Assembly: GCA_008360975.2 (NCBI GenBank)
Contig: CM039180.1
Span: forward strand, 14,599,122-14,663,121
Length of the DNA stretch: 64,000 bases
Reading direction: 5' to 3'
Source of the DNA: Lichenostomus cassidix
Taxonomy: Eukaryota > Chordata > Aves > Passeriformes > Meliphagidae
The translations under genes and the position numbers were made by a program. The notes beneath the pieces were generated by a model. That model had not been told where the DNA came from. It did not search any database and worked only from the letters and a program-made list of their open reading frames with translations. Each line of letters opens with the position of its first letter. The stretch's first letter is position 1. This document shows, in pieces, positions 1 through 13,984 of this stretch.

Positions 1-2
1 GG

Positions 3-1186
<1,184 letters not shown>

Positions 1187-1236
1187 ATACTATTGAAAAT
1201 GAGAACTACTTCTTGGCTAAATATACATTCAACAAT
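1187..1236 (+). CDS. GH31 alpha-glucosidase, 50-bp internal exon
   Basis: Fifty-base exon between TTTTGACAG and GTAAGT. With the G carried from the previous exon it reads DTIENENYFLAKYTFNN, 17 codons exactly, so it ends in phase 0. The D-[ST]-x(5)-Y motif after FWDDG is the normal continuation in SI, MGAM and GAA proteins, part of the C-terminal beta-sandwich. The ORF is too short to show as an independent open frame. Identification rests on phase agreement on both sides plus the family pattern. Confidence 0.85.
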
Positions 1237-2130
1237 GTAAGTAGCAACATACAAGGTACCCACTTACATATAGGTAGCTGTATTTTAGTGTAGCCTTTGT
1301 AAAGTGCTGATGTCTAACTTTTCACTGGAAAGCTTTTTATCTTCTACCTCAGTCTATAAAACAGGTAAGGTATGTAATGCTTTCATTTACAGCTAGCTAC
1401 AAAATAGTCCAACTATGATGCTGCAGTTTTGTGTTTGCCTCATTGAGTATCATAGTGACACACATCATTAATGTCCCTGCTGCAATATGAATCTGAAGAA
1501 AACTACTTTTTCAGCTCTTTTTTTTCTCTTAGTTGCTGCTTCTGGGGATGAGGGACCTTTTCCTTGTCTTCCTCCTAGTGAACGCTTTCAGTCTGATGGG
1601 TGGGAGAAGGCTGTATTCCTCTCTTCAGGCTCTCCCAGCAACCTTTTAACTTTGATCACTTGAAGTTTTTGTTTTGTGGTGCAGAGAATTATGCAGTCTC
1701 AATTCTTTAGCTTGTATTTCCATGTCTGACAGCACAGACTGTGCTCCCATGGTGGGTCTCCTGTGGAGCGATCCAGCACGCTACTGGCAACCCACTGTGC
1801 TGCTCAGATGCTCTGTGCAGCACAGGAACAGATTAGCTCAGGGTCAGTGCACTGATGCCTCTCACACAGCCTTCATTTGTGCGCAGACATGTCCTGAGAA
1901 AGCCCTATAGAAAAGCCCAACAGTCTAGGCTTCAATTGAGTAAAATACTATAAAATATAGGTACCCTAAGCTCATTAAGTGTATGATAGTAAGTTGTGGG
2001 AGTTATTGTAAAAAAACCTTAACCTACTTCAATAACATCTATACAGATCATATTTCATCTGCAATTCTAGCATTTGGTAAGAAATAGGATATTGTAGGTA
2101 GACTATGACATGGTTTGGTCCCCAGCCTTC

Positions 2131-2711
2131 TGAACATGAGCCAGCATGTGCCCAAGTAGCCAAAAAGGCCACTGGCATCCTGACTTGTATCAGAAATACA
2201 CAGGACCAGGGCAGTGACTACCTCTGTACTTGTCACTGGTAGGTCCACACCTCAGATTCTGTGTTCAGAGAAGGGCAATGGGGCTGGTGAATGGTCTGGA
2301 GAACAAGTCATATGAGGAGTGGCTGAGGGAGCTGGAGTTGTTTGGCCTGCAGAAGAGAAGGCTCAGGGGAGAATTTATTGCTCTTTATAACTCCCTTAAA
2401 GGAGTTTGTAGCCAGGTGGGGTCAGTCTCTTCTTCCAAGTAAAAAGTGATAGGACCAGAGGCCTCAGGTTACACCAGGGGAGGATTAGATTAGGTATTAG
2501 GAAAAAATTCTTCACTGAAAGGATTGTCAAGCCCTGGAACAATCTGCTCAGGGATGTGGTGAAGCAACCATCCCTGGAGGTATTTAAAAGATGTACAGAT
2601 GTGGCCCTTAGGGATATGGTTTAGTGGTAGACTTGGGTGGCAGTGCTGGGTTAATAGTTGGACTTGATGACCTTAAAGGTATTTTCCAACCTAAATGATT
2701 ACATGATTTTC
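2131..2711 (+). mobile_element. CR1 LINE 3' fragment, sense, internally deleted
   Basis: CR1 copy starting at TGAACATGAGCCAGCATGTG and matching the consensus order: the GCC-rich stretch, 'cctcagattctgtgttcag', 'agagaagggcaatggggctggtgaa', 'aggctcaggggagaattta', 'gattaggtattaggaaaaaattcttcactg', 'ctggaacaatctgctcaggga', then the 'ttggacttgatgaccttaaaggt' 3' end. About 50-60 bases expected between the 'tgttcag' and 'agagaaggg' blocks are missing. It lacks a clear ATTCTRTG tail and is more diverged than the copy at 272-936, so probably older. Confidence 0.9.
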
Positions 2712-4512
2712 ATGGCATGTATTCCTAAAAGTCCCAAAGTAATCTACAGAAAATATTCAAAACAATAAAATCGTGTTAACCCCTATTGTGATATTGCTCT
2801 TAGAAGGTGTCTCTTCCATGAGCAAAAGCAAGAGCAATCCAGGGTAAGGCAATGGGCTTTATTATGTAGACTGGTATGTTCGTGAGATATTTTCCTGGAA
2901 CTAATACCCCATGGGTAGACTTTAAATTTAATCTTATTTTGTTCTTGATTTACCAAGAAAAAAAATCTTTTTTCTTCAGAAAAAAAGGATATTTCAACAG
3001 CAAAAAGGAAGAAAAATCACTTTGGTTTTCTGTAGTCTGGGTATAGTAATTTATTGCAGGAAGGCTACAGAAAAACAATATCCAGTTTTATATTAAATTC
3101 TGAACTGTGCAAATTAGATTGTTGATTTTCTGGCACTTCCATTTCTCATTGCTCATATTTGACTTCTGCCTGTAAATCCATGACTGAATTCCCTATCTGC
3201 ATTCCAATAATCTTTAATGTCGAGTTTTTATTATGTGTTTATAAAGAAAACAGTCCATCTCAAATAGCAAATTGTAGAGGTATGAGAAATGTATGAAGGT
3301 CTTAGCATTTGTTGCACATTTCTATATTCTTAAAAAGATGTGGATGAATAATTTAATCACACCTAGTTTTAGGAGAACTCTTAGCTCTCCTAACTCCTAA
3401 CAAGTTTTGTTCCCTGAGAGATTTGCTGGCAAGGTTTGACATCACAGCATTTACTCTGAACCCAGCATGGAGTGTTGCACAAGTAACAGACACAGGATTA
3501 GACCCTTTAATTTATATTTTCATTTCAAAATGGTGACTACTGAGGAGTCCTGTCTTGGGGCCTCCAAGTTTGACGGCAACCATATCTATACAACTGTGAT
3601 CACTGAGTTGAACATCACACTCTGCTTCCTGGCTCTGTGTGGCCACCTGAGTTGGCTCTCCTGCTTAGCTACACCAGAGACAGCAATAAACCTCCATAGC
3701 AAGGTGTTCTCTCTAAACTGAACGTCCTTCTGTTCTGGAGCTTTGCCAGAGGGGAGAAGATGCCACATATAAGTACCCAACAAAGTCTCTGGAAGCTTTT
3801 AGAGGCCTCTCCCCATTTGTGGAATAGCCAACATTCCTTATTTAGGCAGTTTAAATCAATGTGCTGGGGCTTAGCACTTATTTTTAGTGTGAATGCCTGA
3901 AATAAGCAGTATAAGCACAGCCGTAAGTTACAAATACTGTGATCTAGCTCCTGCTCCCCTCCTACAATGCACCACTGAAATAACACAAGCTAATTTATGC
4001 ATAAGGTTCCATCATGGGTTTCTCCTTGGCATATTTTTAAAAAGTCATGATTGCATAGCAATCCATCATTTCCTGAGCAGTGTAATTCATCTTTATTTCC
4101 TTAACAACTTTGATCACATAACAAATGCAATGATTCCTCTTCATTGCATGTATGGGAAATTACTGTCACTGGTGATCCAAATAAATTAGTTTAATGACCT
4201 TGTATGTCCTCTTGGTACACCCCTTAATATAGAATGTATAGTAAATAAAAAATACAACAAAGCTCTGCGGACATACAATGTTCCTTTGCTCTCCTTAAAG
4301 CTGGGACATACATAACAGATTTTTAGCAGGAGATGTGGCATATAAAATAGGGACAAAATATCTAGCAGCTGATGTTTGTGGAAGATGTTTTAAAGCTGTT
4401 CGTTTTGGATGTCAATTAAATCTGTCTTAAGGTCACTAATTGAATCTCTGTATCTGGATTTTGGCTTTACATACGCCACTGTACTCTGTAATGGGTACAA
4501 GAACAAAATTTA

Positions 4513-4573
4513 CATTGATTACAAGTAGAAAAACATGTCTTCTTGGACATGTTTTCCTATTTGTAATCCAATG
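4513..4573 (+). repeat. 27-bp imperfect inverted repeat (hairpin) in GH31 intron
   Basis: Arm 4513-4539 pairs with arm 4546-4573 across a 6-nt loop (TTCTTG). I count 27 pairs with one A-C mismatch, one G-U wobble in the plus-strand RNA and one bulged C at 4569; the innermost 10 bp, AAAACATGTC/GACATGTTTT, are perfect. Size and near-perfect stem resemble a small pre-microRNA or a palindromic DNA element. Nothing in the sequence shows that it is expressed. Confidence 0.75.
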
Positions 4574-4833
4574 AATGTTGGATTTCTTTCTTTTTTCTTT
4601 CTTTGTTGCCCTTTTCTTGCTTGCTTTCTTAGTTTATAATCACACATGGAACCTTTTCTTATATATAAATTATTGTGACTGTTATTTTTTCCTTTATGAT
4701 CTTTGACTTCAATGTCTACATTGGAAGATATTCTGTATGTTCACTGACAAGGATGAAATCTTGTAACACTGTGCAGCAAGTCACCTCTAAAGAGCAGTCA
4801 CAGTCCTAAAGTTTTCTCTGTGGCTTTTTCCAG

Positions 4834-4992
4834 GGAAGCCTGAAGACAGAGATTGTTAAAAATGGCTATCGTGGAGCAGACAGTCTGAAGTACAACAAAA
4901 TTACCATTCTTGGCCTGAAACTGAGACCACAAGCTGTTTCTGTGAATGGAAGATCTGTCCGTGGAGATGTTTTCTCTTTTGGGATGAATGGG
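4834..4992 (+). CDS. GH31 alpha-glucosidase, penultimate exon
   Basis: 159-bp exon (53 codons, phase 0 at both ends) between TTTTTCCAG and GGTAAGG. It encodes the C-terminal beta-rich part of a family 31 alpha-glucosidase, including YNKITILGLKLRPQAVSVNG. The pattern I-x-I-L-G-x(5)-P-x-x-V-x-x-N-G is shared with GAA (VTVLG...APQQVLSNG) and, more loosely, with SI and MGAM. This region packs against the barrel and carries no catalytic residue. No frameshift or stop is visible, so the gene looks intact in the part seen. Confidence 0.88.
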
Positions 4993-7835
4993 GTAAGGCC
5001 TGAACTGAGAGGTTAAGAAAAAAACTTAGGGAAAGGAGAATAAAGAACAGTGAAGAGAGATGAAGTCAGTGAAGGGCAGGAACTGTTTCTCATCCACACT
5101 CCTCTACATTTCCAAGTAAAACCAGACACCAATTCTTAATACAACAGTCTGACATTTAGGGGAGACAAAAAAAAGCAAAAGCAAGAACTCTTCTAGGAAA
5201 CTTTAATCTTTGCAATTGCATATTCACTCTCTTTTACTTAATGTCTGCCATTATCCACATTTTGAAACTAATGAAATACTGGAAAGAAGATACAGGTCCA
5301 TGAGCTGAGAGTGCTGTTAGCAGTTTTATGAGCATTCTTATCATTCTGATAAAATGAGAAAACTTGTCAAAGTTTTTTATCTGCTGCTGAAAAAAAGTAT
5401 TGTGAATTTTTTTCTCACAGCTCCGTGGTGTCCAAAAATTATTCCATTGTAATTGGTTCTAAGGAGCATCTCCCTATTTTCCAAAGAGGTATAGTTTCAG
5501 TATCAGAAAGTGCCAAGCCTCAGTGTTCTAGCCCAAAATGTATGACTTGCTTGTGCAGTGGTCCTCTTGCACCACAATGGGGACACTCCAGAGAGGATGG
5601 ATTGAACACCCCTAATAATCCCTAAACTGCAACTGCCCCTGTGGTCCAAATTTTCTTTTGCACAGGAATATAGACAAAAGGAGCAAAACCTTTTGCTTCC
5701 TTTTCTCTGGCCACTTATGCCATATCTGTCACCAGCCAACAAGCTGAAGTGGTTGCACACTTTGTATGAGACATGTACTCACATCTGGGCACTGGTCTGC
5801 ATCTAGGGAGCTCCTGATGTTAACACTGCAAAGCACCACTAAATCCTTGTGCAGTGAAAGATAACTGAGGCAACAAGTAGTGGATGTCACATCTTATGCT
5901 ACCCTACCCACTTAGCTCAGTGATTTAAGTTTAATTTGTAAACAAAGAGTGATCCCCATGTTACACACCTGGTACTACCATTTATTTTATTGAAGGAATC
6001 TGTAAAGGAAGAGAATTGCTGAGAATAAATTTCTGCCTTGGAGAATTGTAAAAATCTCACTTTCAGAGACAATGTCATAAATAAATGTAATCAGTATTGC
6101 CTCAAGGGAAGAAATTGTTTAACAGCCAAACTGCCTCTAAGCAAGCTGAAAGGAACATAAATGTGGCAGAGTAAAGAAAACATTCCATTGAGATGTGCTT
6201 GAATGCACCAATCACAAAAATCCAGAAGATAACTGCAGACTAACAGCACCACATACAAAGATGATTTAAAAAGACTAATAAACTTGTCAGAAAAGTCTAA
6301 TTGAAAATTTGATTTAAGAGTAAAAGATTATCTTGGTGACTTAAGATCTACTTCAAATGTTGGAGGAAAAAAACCACCAAGCTGATGGTGTAGGCATCCA
6401 AAACTGCACAAAAGTTAAATTTTTTATACCAGATAAATATATTCCTCTCACAATTCTAAGAGATTCAGTCAAACCTCTCCCACCATCCCTGTACAGATGT
6501 TACAATTTCACTACCTATAATCCTCTGAAGTTTGACCCTCTAACAAAAAAATTGAAAAAAAAAAAAAAAAGAAAAAAAGAAGAAAGGAAAAAAAAAAACC
6601 CACTAGCAGCAGGTTGGGTTTACATCTTGGAAACTTGTAATTCAAGTAATTAAAAAATAAAATGTAAAGGGCAAATTTGCCACTTTCTTACAGACTTAAT
6701 GAGGTTACATTTTTTATAATAGTTTAACAAGCAGAGACCACACTGTTTGAAGGGATACAGTAGAAAGTAACTTCTACCATATTGGTTTTGCTTTACAGAA
6801 AGCAGATTTACCTAATAGCAGTGCTTAAGTGCTTATTGAGCCATATTTATTTGTATATAAATAGAAACAGGTTGCTTAGTAATAAGCCACTTCTTTCTGA
6901 TTCATGCAGCGCTACCCTGATCTGACATTTGCAATATCACAGAATCTCCCTATTATTAGAAATCTGTTATCTTTTTTTTCCCTTGGAGTCTCATGCCTTA
7001 AGGAACTGTACAGTGACTGCAGCAGGGATGTTGGAAGGGTACATCTGTTGGCCAAGCTTGTGCTGACAACAAAGTGACTTGGGCATGGGGAAGGTTCTTT
7101 TTATCACACTTGCATCCTCTGCTTGGAAGTGCAGAGGTTCCCAACATCCATAGCTCCCAATGTCCATGCAGTATTGCATCTGGAGCAGCCTCTCTGGCAA
7201 CCTGGCAATTTTTGGGTTAGTATTTGGATGGGTTTGCAGTACTTTTGTCTGGATTTTTCTCTGTATTTGAAGAAAAGGCAAATTATTCAAGAAGTATGAT
7301 TCCAACTTACTAAGCAGTGGTGGAGAACTGTTTCTGATGATAGATGAAAATATTAGATACTTTGAAGAAGTGACCTAAGTAAGCACAGAATGTTAGAGCA
7401 ATGTTAACATGAATTTGTGGGCTGGCAAAGAAATAGCTAAGAGCCGTGAATGGATATTGTGAATTTTAAGAGATTATTAATTCTGAAACTTAAAGATAAA
7501 ACTGGTGAAGTACTGAAAATGGAAATTACCTAAGTACCACAAAATACATTAAATTTAACATTGAACAGAGAGAGAGTAGGGCAGCTATTGTATTTATAAT
7601 TTAATATTTAATTAATGTTATTAATTCATTTTAAACCATTCCTGAGTTTCTAAAAGGGATGTTGAATTGGATACAGCAGTAGAAAGATGCACACTGCCAT
7701 CAAGTTGTCTCATGTACCAGATATGTTAAAAAAATCCTGAAGGTCTAAACTCAATATTCACTTCTTAATCTCTGTTTTGAACTGGTTTTTTGTACATTAA
7801 CATAATTCATTATTTTGTGTCTCTTTTTTCCACAG
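4993..7835 (+). other. last GH31 intron
   Basis: Intron from GTAAGG at 4993 to a TTTTTTCCACAG acceptor ending at 7835. It contains an A-rich low-complexity tract at 6541-6600. The rest shows no feature I can support on either strand. Confidence 0.75.
6541..6600. repeat. A-rich low-complexity tract
   Basis: Poly-A broken by single G and C bases, followed by CCCAC. The 98-codon frame running through it (6357-6653) encodes a Lys/Arg run only because of the poly-A, so it is not a gene. No recognisable SINE or LINE body precedes it. Confidence 0.9.
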
Positions 7836-7895
7836 AAACTGATTCTGCGGCTTTCTGCTCCAATTACCGATGAACTCAACATTAAGTTTTACTAG
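7836..7895 (+). CDS. GH31 alpha-glucosidase, last coding exon
   Basis: Terminal coding exon: 19 codons (KLILRLSAPITDELNIKFY) and a TAG stop at 7893-7895. The acceptor has a long pyrimidine tract, CTCTTTTTTCCACAG. The alternation of hydrophobic residues fits the final beta strands of the GH31 C-terminal domain, and the length after FWDDG (about 110 residues) is normal for GAA-like members. There is no P-type trefoil or second catalytic unit after it, so if this were an SI/MGAM-type two-domain enzyme this would be the C-terminal unit. Confidence 0.85.
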   Translation, partial: KLILRLSAPITDELNIKFY

Positions 7896-8060
7896 AATAG
7901 TCAGATCACACTCCCTTAATTTAGTTTCCTTGGCCCCCAGATATTGATCTCACCTTATTTTTAATGTTTTAAAAAAAATTGTAATTAAAACATTGCTTAT
8001 GGACCTGATGACTGATGACTTACCATTTCTTAAGTAGTATTTGTAACTCAGTATTTCTCC

Positions 8061-8066
8061 AATAAA
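8061..8066 (+). terminator. polyadenylation signal of the GH31 gene
   Basis: AATAAA 165 bases after the stop codon, followed by a T-rich stretch. It is the first canonical signal downstream and gives a short 3' UTR of about 190 bases. Confidence 0.75.
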
Positions 8067-8319
8067 ATCTTCAATTGTAGTAAATGAGTATTAACATAAA
8101 TTTATGTGTGCTCAAAATAGCATAGAAGAAATCATCCTGAAAATTCTGTCTCACCATAGATGGAGATAATATTTGGAAATGTTCTCAGTGGGACCATATT
8201 CTGCGCAGCATACACTGTTTGGATTTTTTTCAAAGCTATGATAGGGAGGAAAAAAAAGGAACAGCCAAGTAGTCAGCTTAATCCCAATAGCCCAACACAG
8301 AACCTGCCCTTAATACAAC

Positions 8320-8400
8320 ATGCAATACATATAATATATAATATATAATATAGTAATTATTAATATAATATTAGATGGAATATTATATAATCATACATAA
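8320..8400. repeat. AT-rich imperfect tandem tract
   Basis: Repeated ATAATAT-type units ('ataatatataatatataatatag' and 'attaatataatattag' style), almost pure A and T. Simple repeat. Confidence 0.8.
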
Positions 8401-11400
8401 AAAATCAGCCAATCAGACTACAAGATCTGCAACTGTAGTGATCACTCACTTTTGTCTCCATTTCCATGTTCCTGAACTGTGGTTGCAGCCTGGGCATGTT
8501 TTGGGATGCAGTAACCATAGAGAAAATTTGTTGAAATCTGGAGGATTTTTTTCAAGAATCTGATTCCCTATGGAAATTGTCCCCAGTGTTAAGTGTAGCT
8601 GTTACCACTATACAGTGTGTGCCCTTAAATTTACACCATGACTTTTGACAGGATGGATCCACACCATGGAGTGGCAGAGCTTCACAAACTCAGCTGTTCC
8701 CATGCTTTCAACTCTGTATGAAAAACCTTTTTGCCTTTGTTGATATTTATTCAAGAGAAATCCGAGTTGCAGTTTGCAACTACAAGAGCTTTAGTAGTGG
8801 ACAGACAGTCCAGTAAGGCAGTTAGGAAGGGACTGTTCCAGCCTGGGTTGCCAGCACCAACTAGTGAAGTTCCTCCCAGGACATTGCAGGCAGTCTTAAG
8901 CTTGATCTCAGGCTCCTTAAGGTGCTTGTGACTCTTCCTGCTCCTGTCTTCCACCTTAACTAAAATGCACAAAAACCACTTGTTGTGACAGAAATGCCAT
9001 GCGAGTTCCTAGAAGATTAATTCTGCTTCCAAAATTCTGCAGGAAAAGGTCTCAGCCACAGGCTACTCTTGCAAAAAGCTCCCCAACACTAATTCTCCAT
9101 GGGAAACTGCTCCTGATGTAGTGTTGCACGTGCAAGTCCAGCATGCTTTAACAAGAATGTCCAATTGTCATAACAATCAGTTTGAGACCACTCAAGATTT
9201 CATCCAGGTGGTTCTTACATGGTCACAGTTCTTCTGAATTAGCCCTGATATCAAACAAAGCAGTATAAACTGCTCCAGTTTATGTCAGCTGCAGGAAGAC
9301 AAATGCAGTTCTGACTGGCTGCTAAGGGCTGCTTCCTCAAAGTGAGCTGGTTCTTGTGGAGGAACCTTAAGACTTGGGTCTCTCCAGTCTTTGCTGGTTG
9401 CAGTAAGGTCTGATGTGCAATATGTTTATTCAACTCAGCACAGAGAAAGCAACTTGCTCATCAGCTCTTTTGTGGGAAGCTAGAGAAGATACTACAAAAA
9501 GGTGTAGCTGAAGATGGTGAGAAAGGGCCGAGGAAGACTAGAATATGGACAGTGGGGTGAAAGTTGATTCAAGGTGATAGAAGAACTAACTCTCTTCCTT
9601 GCTGTAGAATACCTCACATAGCTACAGTCCTTGATGAAACAAACACTTGGAAAGTATGCCCCTCTGAGTCTGTGGACCGTGCAAATTAAGGGCCTTGTGC
9701 AAAGGAATGATGCTAGCAGGGTTTGTGAGAGCTCTGTATTTGGGACAAAGGAAAGGAGGAGAACCTCTGTTGGAGCAGACACCATCAGCCGCCAGACAGA
9801 CAGAGCAGTGCTTAATGCACAAACCTGAGGAACAGCAGAGACAAAGAGGATGTGCCTGCACTGTGTGTCATGGCTCTGCACTGGAGATCTCAGAACAAGG
9901 CCAACCAGCAGAGGCTCCAGATGCACAGTGGGTGCTGGTCCAGTGGCTGCTGACCACAGATGTTGCCACCCACTGCCAGTCACCCTCTCGTGCTGCCTGT
10001 GAGAGCCCCGTGCCTGCTCACCCCAAGCATGCTGCAGACATAAACAGAGAAAGCTGTTGCATGGCTTGAAAATCTGGGATGAATGGGGACCACTAAAGCA
10101 GACCAGTTCTGTGCAGAATCCAATCTCTTCCAAGTGTCTTTGCAACAATGGCATCAGAAGCACCTGCTCTGTTTTCCTCCAAAAAATGAGGATGTTAGTT
10201 CCTCACCATGCCAAAAGAGCAAAGAGAGACAGCAAGAGACCACTGGGTTTGAGAAAGCAAATTTGTAAATGCATAAATTTGGCCTGGAGTGGGAAGCAGG
10301 ATTTGGTTGGTTTGTGAGCAGGGCTCTTTTGGTACAGTGGGTTTCTCACTAACCTGCCTTACAGTGTGGGTAAAAGCAGGACTGGGAGAGGGTGGGTGGT
10401 GAATTTGCTGACAAAGGGTGAAAAAGGAGACTGGTGTGGAAACTGGAGCACAGATGTGCTGGAGAGCAATGGAGATGTTGGAGATGTCACTTCTGCAGAG
10501 AGCCCTTTGCCGGATAAACGTGGAGTCAGTGCTCACAGGTTTTCTGTGAAATCAGCGACTAAGCTGGCACTTTCACATACATCTTAATAAAATAAGAGCA
10601 GAAAAATACTCCTACCAGCATCAATATGCTGTTCAGGCTTGTATTACAACCTGGATTTTATTCCTTTCTTGTTATTTTGTACCTTGTAGCTTCAGTGAAC
10701 ACAAGAAGAAATCACTAGTCAGTAACACATCTGCCTTGGTTTCTGATTTCACATATGTATTTCATAAAAGTAAGCAAGACAGCCCTTGGTCAGCATTTGT
10801 ATTAGAGACATCAAAGAAAAACAGTTTGTGTGGACATGTGTGTGTATCTGGCTATTTATCCTCTCTGAGCATTGAGGTGCAGCTGTAATTTTGGATAATT
10901 TGTACCTTTTTGAAGTTCTAATTACACTGCTTGTTCCTTACCATCCCAACAATTTATTTTTCTTTTTTGTGAAAAGGATAACAACTTCAACAAAAAATAC
11001 TGATCACTTGTTACAAGTGATGTGAGGCAAACCCAAGAATCTACAGACACATATTTTACTGTCTTTTAAGATTAGACTGGATTAAAGAATGAACTTCCCC
11101 AAGTGTTGGTGTTGATTATATTTATTACAGATACAGATTTTCAGTGGAGTGAGAACTTCTCAGGCTGGGATTTAAAAGCATTGGTAGTCAGCTGCTTTCT
11201 CCATCCTGCCTTTCTTAGCCATAAAACCCACCAGCTGAGTCCCTCAGAATCTGAAGGAGTTGAAATGTAAAGGGAAAAATCTTACTTTGCATTTCAAAAC
11301 CCTGCTGATTCTATGCTTCTGCCTTTCAAAGCCACAAAGAGAACACAGAAATTCACCAGCCAAGGTACAGTGACCCCTAAGAATATGCCATTAGGCTTCT

Positions 11401-12210
11401 TTTCTGCAGAGAAAGGAAAAATAAATATTCTCCATGCTACTCCATGTACACTTCAAATTTTTTTCATCTAAAATGGATGATTTTAGGTTTAATCTCAAAG
11501 TTTAGGTTTAATCTTAAATCCCCACTGTCCATTCTTGCAAAATATTTATGTTGATTTTGTATATCATGGAAAGATGGTGGTAGCCTGAATCAGCAACGCT
11601 GATAGAAGTAGAACAAATTAAATGAAGGTGACATGCACAGAGGGCTCTGCTGTGCTCAGTAAGCTGGACACAAAAAATCCATTCTGATACAGCCCAATGT
11701 AGTATTGCATGTTTTGAAACAAAGAAGAGATGAAAGATGTGACTCTGCTAGAGCAAAGGAGACACTGGAGGCGATGTGGGAGCTTGCTGGACCTGAGCAT
11801 GAGCTCCTAATAAAAGGTTTCATCAAAAAGGAGGTAGAGCAACCTCAGATACACAGACAAGTAAAGACAGAGAAGCTATACCTCATCTGTTTGTCATATT
11901 GGTATCATCTTGTTGGAACACTCTATCCCATTCTGATGTCAGAGATTTGTGGAATAAATATGCTGAAATAAATAAGCTTGTTACAATGTAAAGCCACAAA
12001 GATGCCTGAAGGACTACAAAAAATACATTTTTTGTGAATGCACTGTGGATCTCAACGTGTCCCTGATGGTCAGGAGAAGGCTCAGTCCCATTAGAGTCTC
12101 AGTGTACCTATGGGGGCAGAAATGCAGTGGCAGAAGATCTTTAAATTAGCAAAGGTAAGATTTGGTGTCTGTTAAAGAAATTAGAGAACTTTTAATTGAT
12201 ATTTTAACTG

Positions 12211-12258
12211 ATGCAGTTATTGTTAATGCAGTAGTTAATGCAGTAAGTTAATGCAGTA
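12211..12258. repeat. short tandem repeat of a 12-13 bp unit
   Basis: Three near-perfect copies of GTTAATGCAGTA (12222-12233, 12234-12245, 12247-12258), preceded by a degenerate copy (ATGCAGTTATT at 12211). A small minisatellite. Confidence 0.9.
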
Positions 12259-13904
12259 GAGCATTCTGGTGTCCTCTCCTGTTAGTCACTCAATGAAATG
12301 AGCAAGCCCTCTGAATTTTAGGGAGACAGCATAGTTCCAGCTGGCAAGGCTGGAGGTCCCCAAACACTCCTGTGCACTGTCCTGACTACTACACTCAGGG
12401 CACACAGAAAGCCATGAAGGAGGGCAGCAAAGTGCCCTTTCCTGGGAGAAATGCAGTCAGCTGGAGAAGTCCTGAGAGTGCAGAGGCAGAGAGAGGTGCA
12501 TGGATAGCAGGAGCAGAGCCTTGGAGCTATTCACAGCAGTTCCAGGCCTGAGACAGATGGTGAGGCTTTTCCTAGTGACCCAGAAGGGATTGTGTAGACC
12601 TTGTAGCAACTAGACACTATCTAAATGTTGTTGTAGAGTTTCACCACAGAGAAAGACCCAAATGGAAAAAAAACCTAAAGTAATGAGAGTTGTATGTCCT
12701 TTCTGTTCACCGAACTTTGCTCAGGAGATTGTTGCAGTTGTTGCTTGTGCTCAGAGATAATGGAACTTCACGGATGCACCAAAAACATTTTAAGGGTGCC
12801 AGTTGTAAAGCAAACTTTCCTGCTAAATTTTCTGTTCCATCCACTCCTTCTTGGTTCATGCAGCTTCACCAGCACTTGTCAGCAGCCCCACCTCCTGTTT
12901 TGGTGAGACCAAAGTCCAGCAGTTGTGGGATACAAAAAAATCTTTCCATGCTTTTGCTGATAGCTCAGGACTACGCTGCTTCCTCCCAACTTTCCCCCAC
13001 ACACGTATGGAGGGGAGATAATGGGCTTTTGCAGAAATTAAATGTGCTGCTGATCTCATACAAACTTGTGCAGACACAGGGATTATTTGAGGGACAAAGG
13101 ACCTCCCTCTTAGCTGGAAAGGTGCTGTGAAATATAATCTATTTCCCACTTATCAAACAAGATCGCAAAGCAATGCAGAGCTCAGTGTTTTGGGATACTG
13201 CTGAAACTCACACATGGAAGGTTGTTCACATCAGGCACGCAGCTCAGTATTTTACCCTTTCTCTTCTTTGGCCCTGCTTTTACTTTGGCCCATGCTGTCC
13301 CACAGATATCACTCCTAGTTGATCTTTCATGGTGAGGAGTGATTAGACTGAATGGTGTCTGCCAAGTCAGAAGTTTATTTAACAGCACGTCTGTTGTCTT
13401 TGAATAACCATGACCAAAACTGTTGTGAGAAACACTCTCTCAGCTGCTAGTTACCTTCTCCAGACCCTCTCTTTATCAATAGATGATGGTGGATGATGAA
13501 GTTCTTCTCAGTTCTGCCATGGTTTACCATTTGAGGTCTGTCTGAACCTCTTCCTTTAAACGTTGGTCACAATATTTTCTCCACGCAGTAATACCATTCT
13601 GGAGCGTTTTCTCTCTATATCAAGAGTCCACATTATAGATTTGGAATATTTCTTTGGTAGCCCATGATGTCACGATTTGGTTTTCAATTATCCACAGAAG
13701 GTCTCTAAACTGCTAGTACAAAAAAAAATTAAAACCCAGATAAAAGATAGATATTTCAATATGAATTCAGAGGAAGCAAAAAGGAAAGCAACACTTCTCT
13801 CCGCTTTTTGAAAGGGAGTTGATCAGTTTTTTTCACCACCTGGTTATGCTTTCTGGAGAACAAATCTGAGAAAGTTGAGATAAAAAACATGGCAATTATG
13901 GGAT

Positions 13905-13984
13905 CTATATATATGCATATGTACATATATATATATATATATATACGTGTATATATATACATATATATATACGTATATATATGT
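13905..13984. repeat. TA-rich microsatellite with CG/CA interruptions
   Basis: Alternating purine-pyrimidine tract of TATATA with interspersed CATATA and ACGTATA units. It is strongly self-complementary on both strands and produces meaningless Tyr/Ile/Tyr open frames in three readings. Confidence 0.95.

Larger units (their letters stand above)
1237..4833 (+). other. GH31 gene intron (3.6 kb)
   Basis: Intron between GTAAGT at 1237 and TTTTTCCAG ending at 4833. It contains a CR1 fragment (2131-2711) and a long imperfect hairpin (4513-4573). The stretches 1240-2130 and 2712-4512 are AT-rich with no coding, RNA or repeat signal that I can support. Confidence 0.75.
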
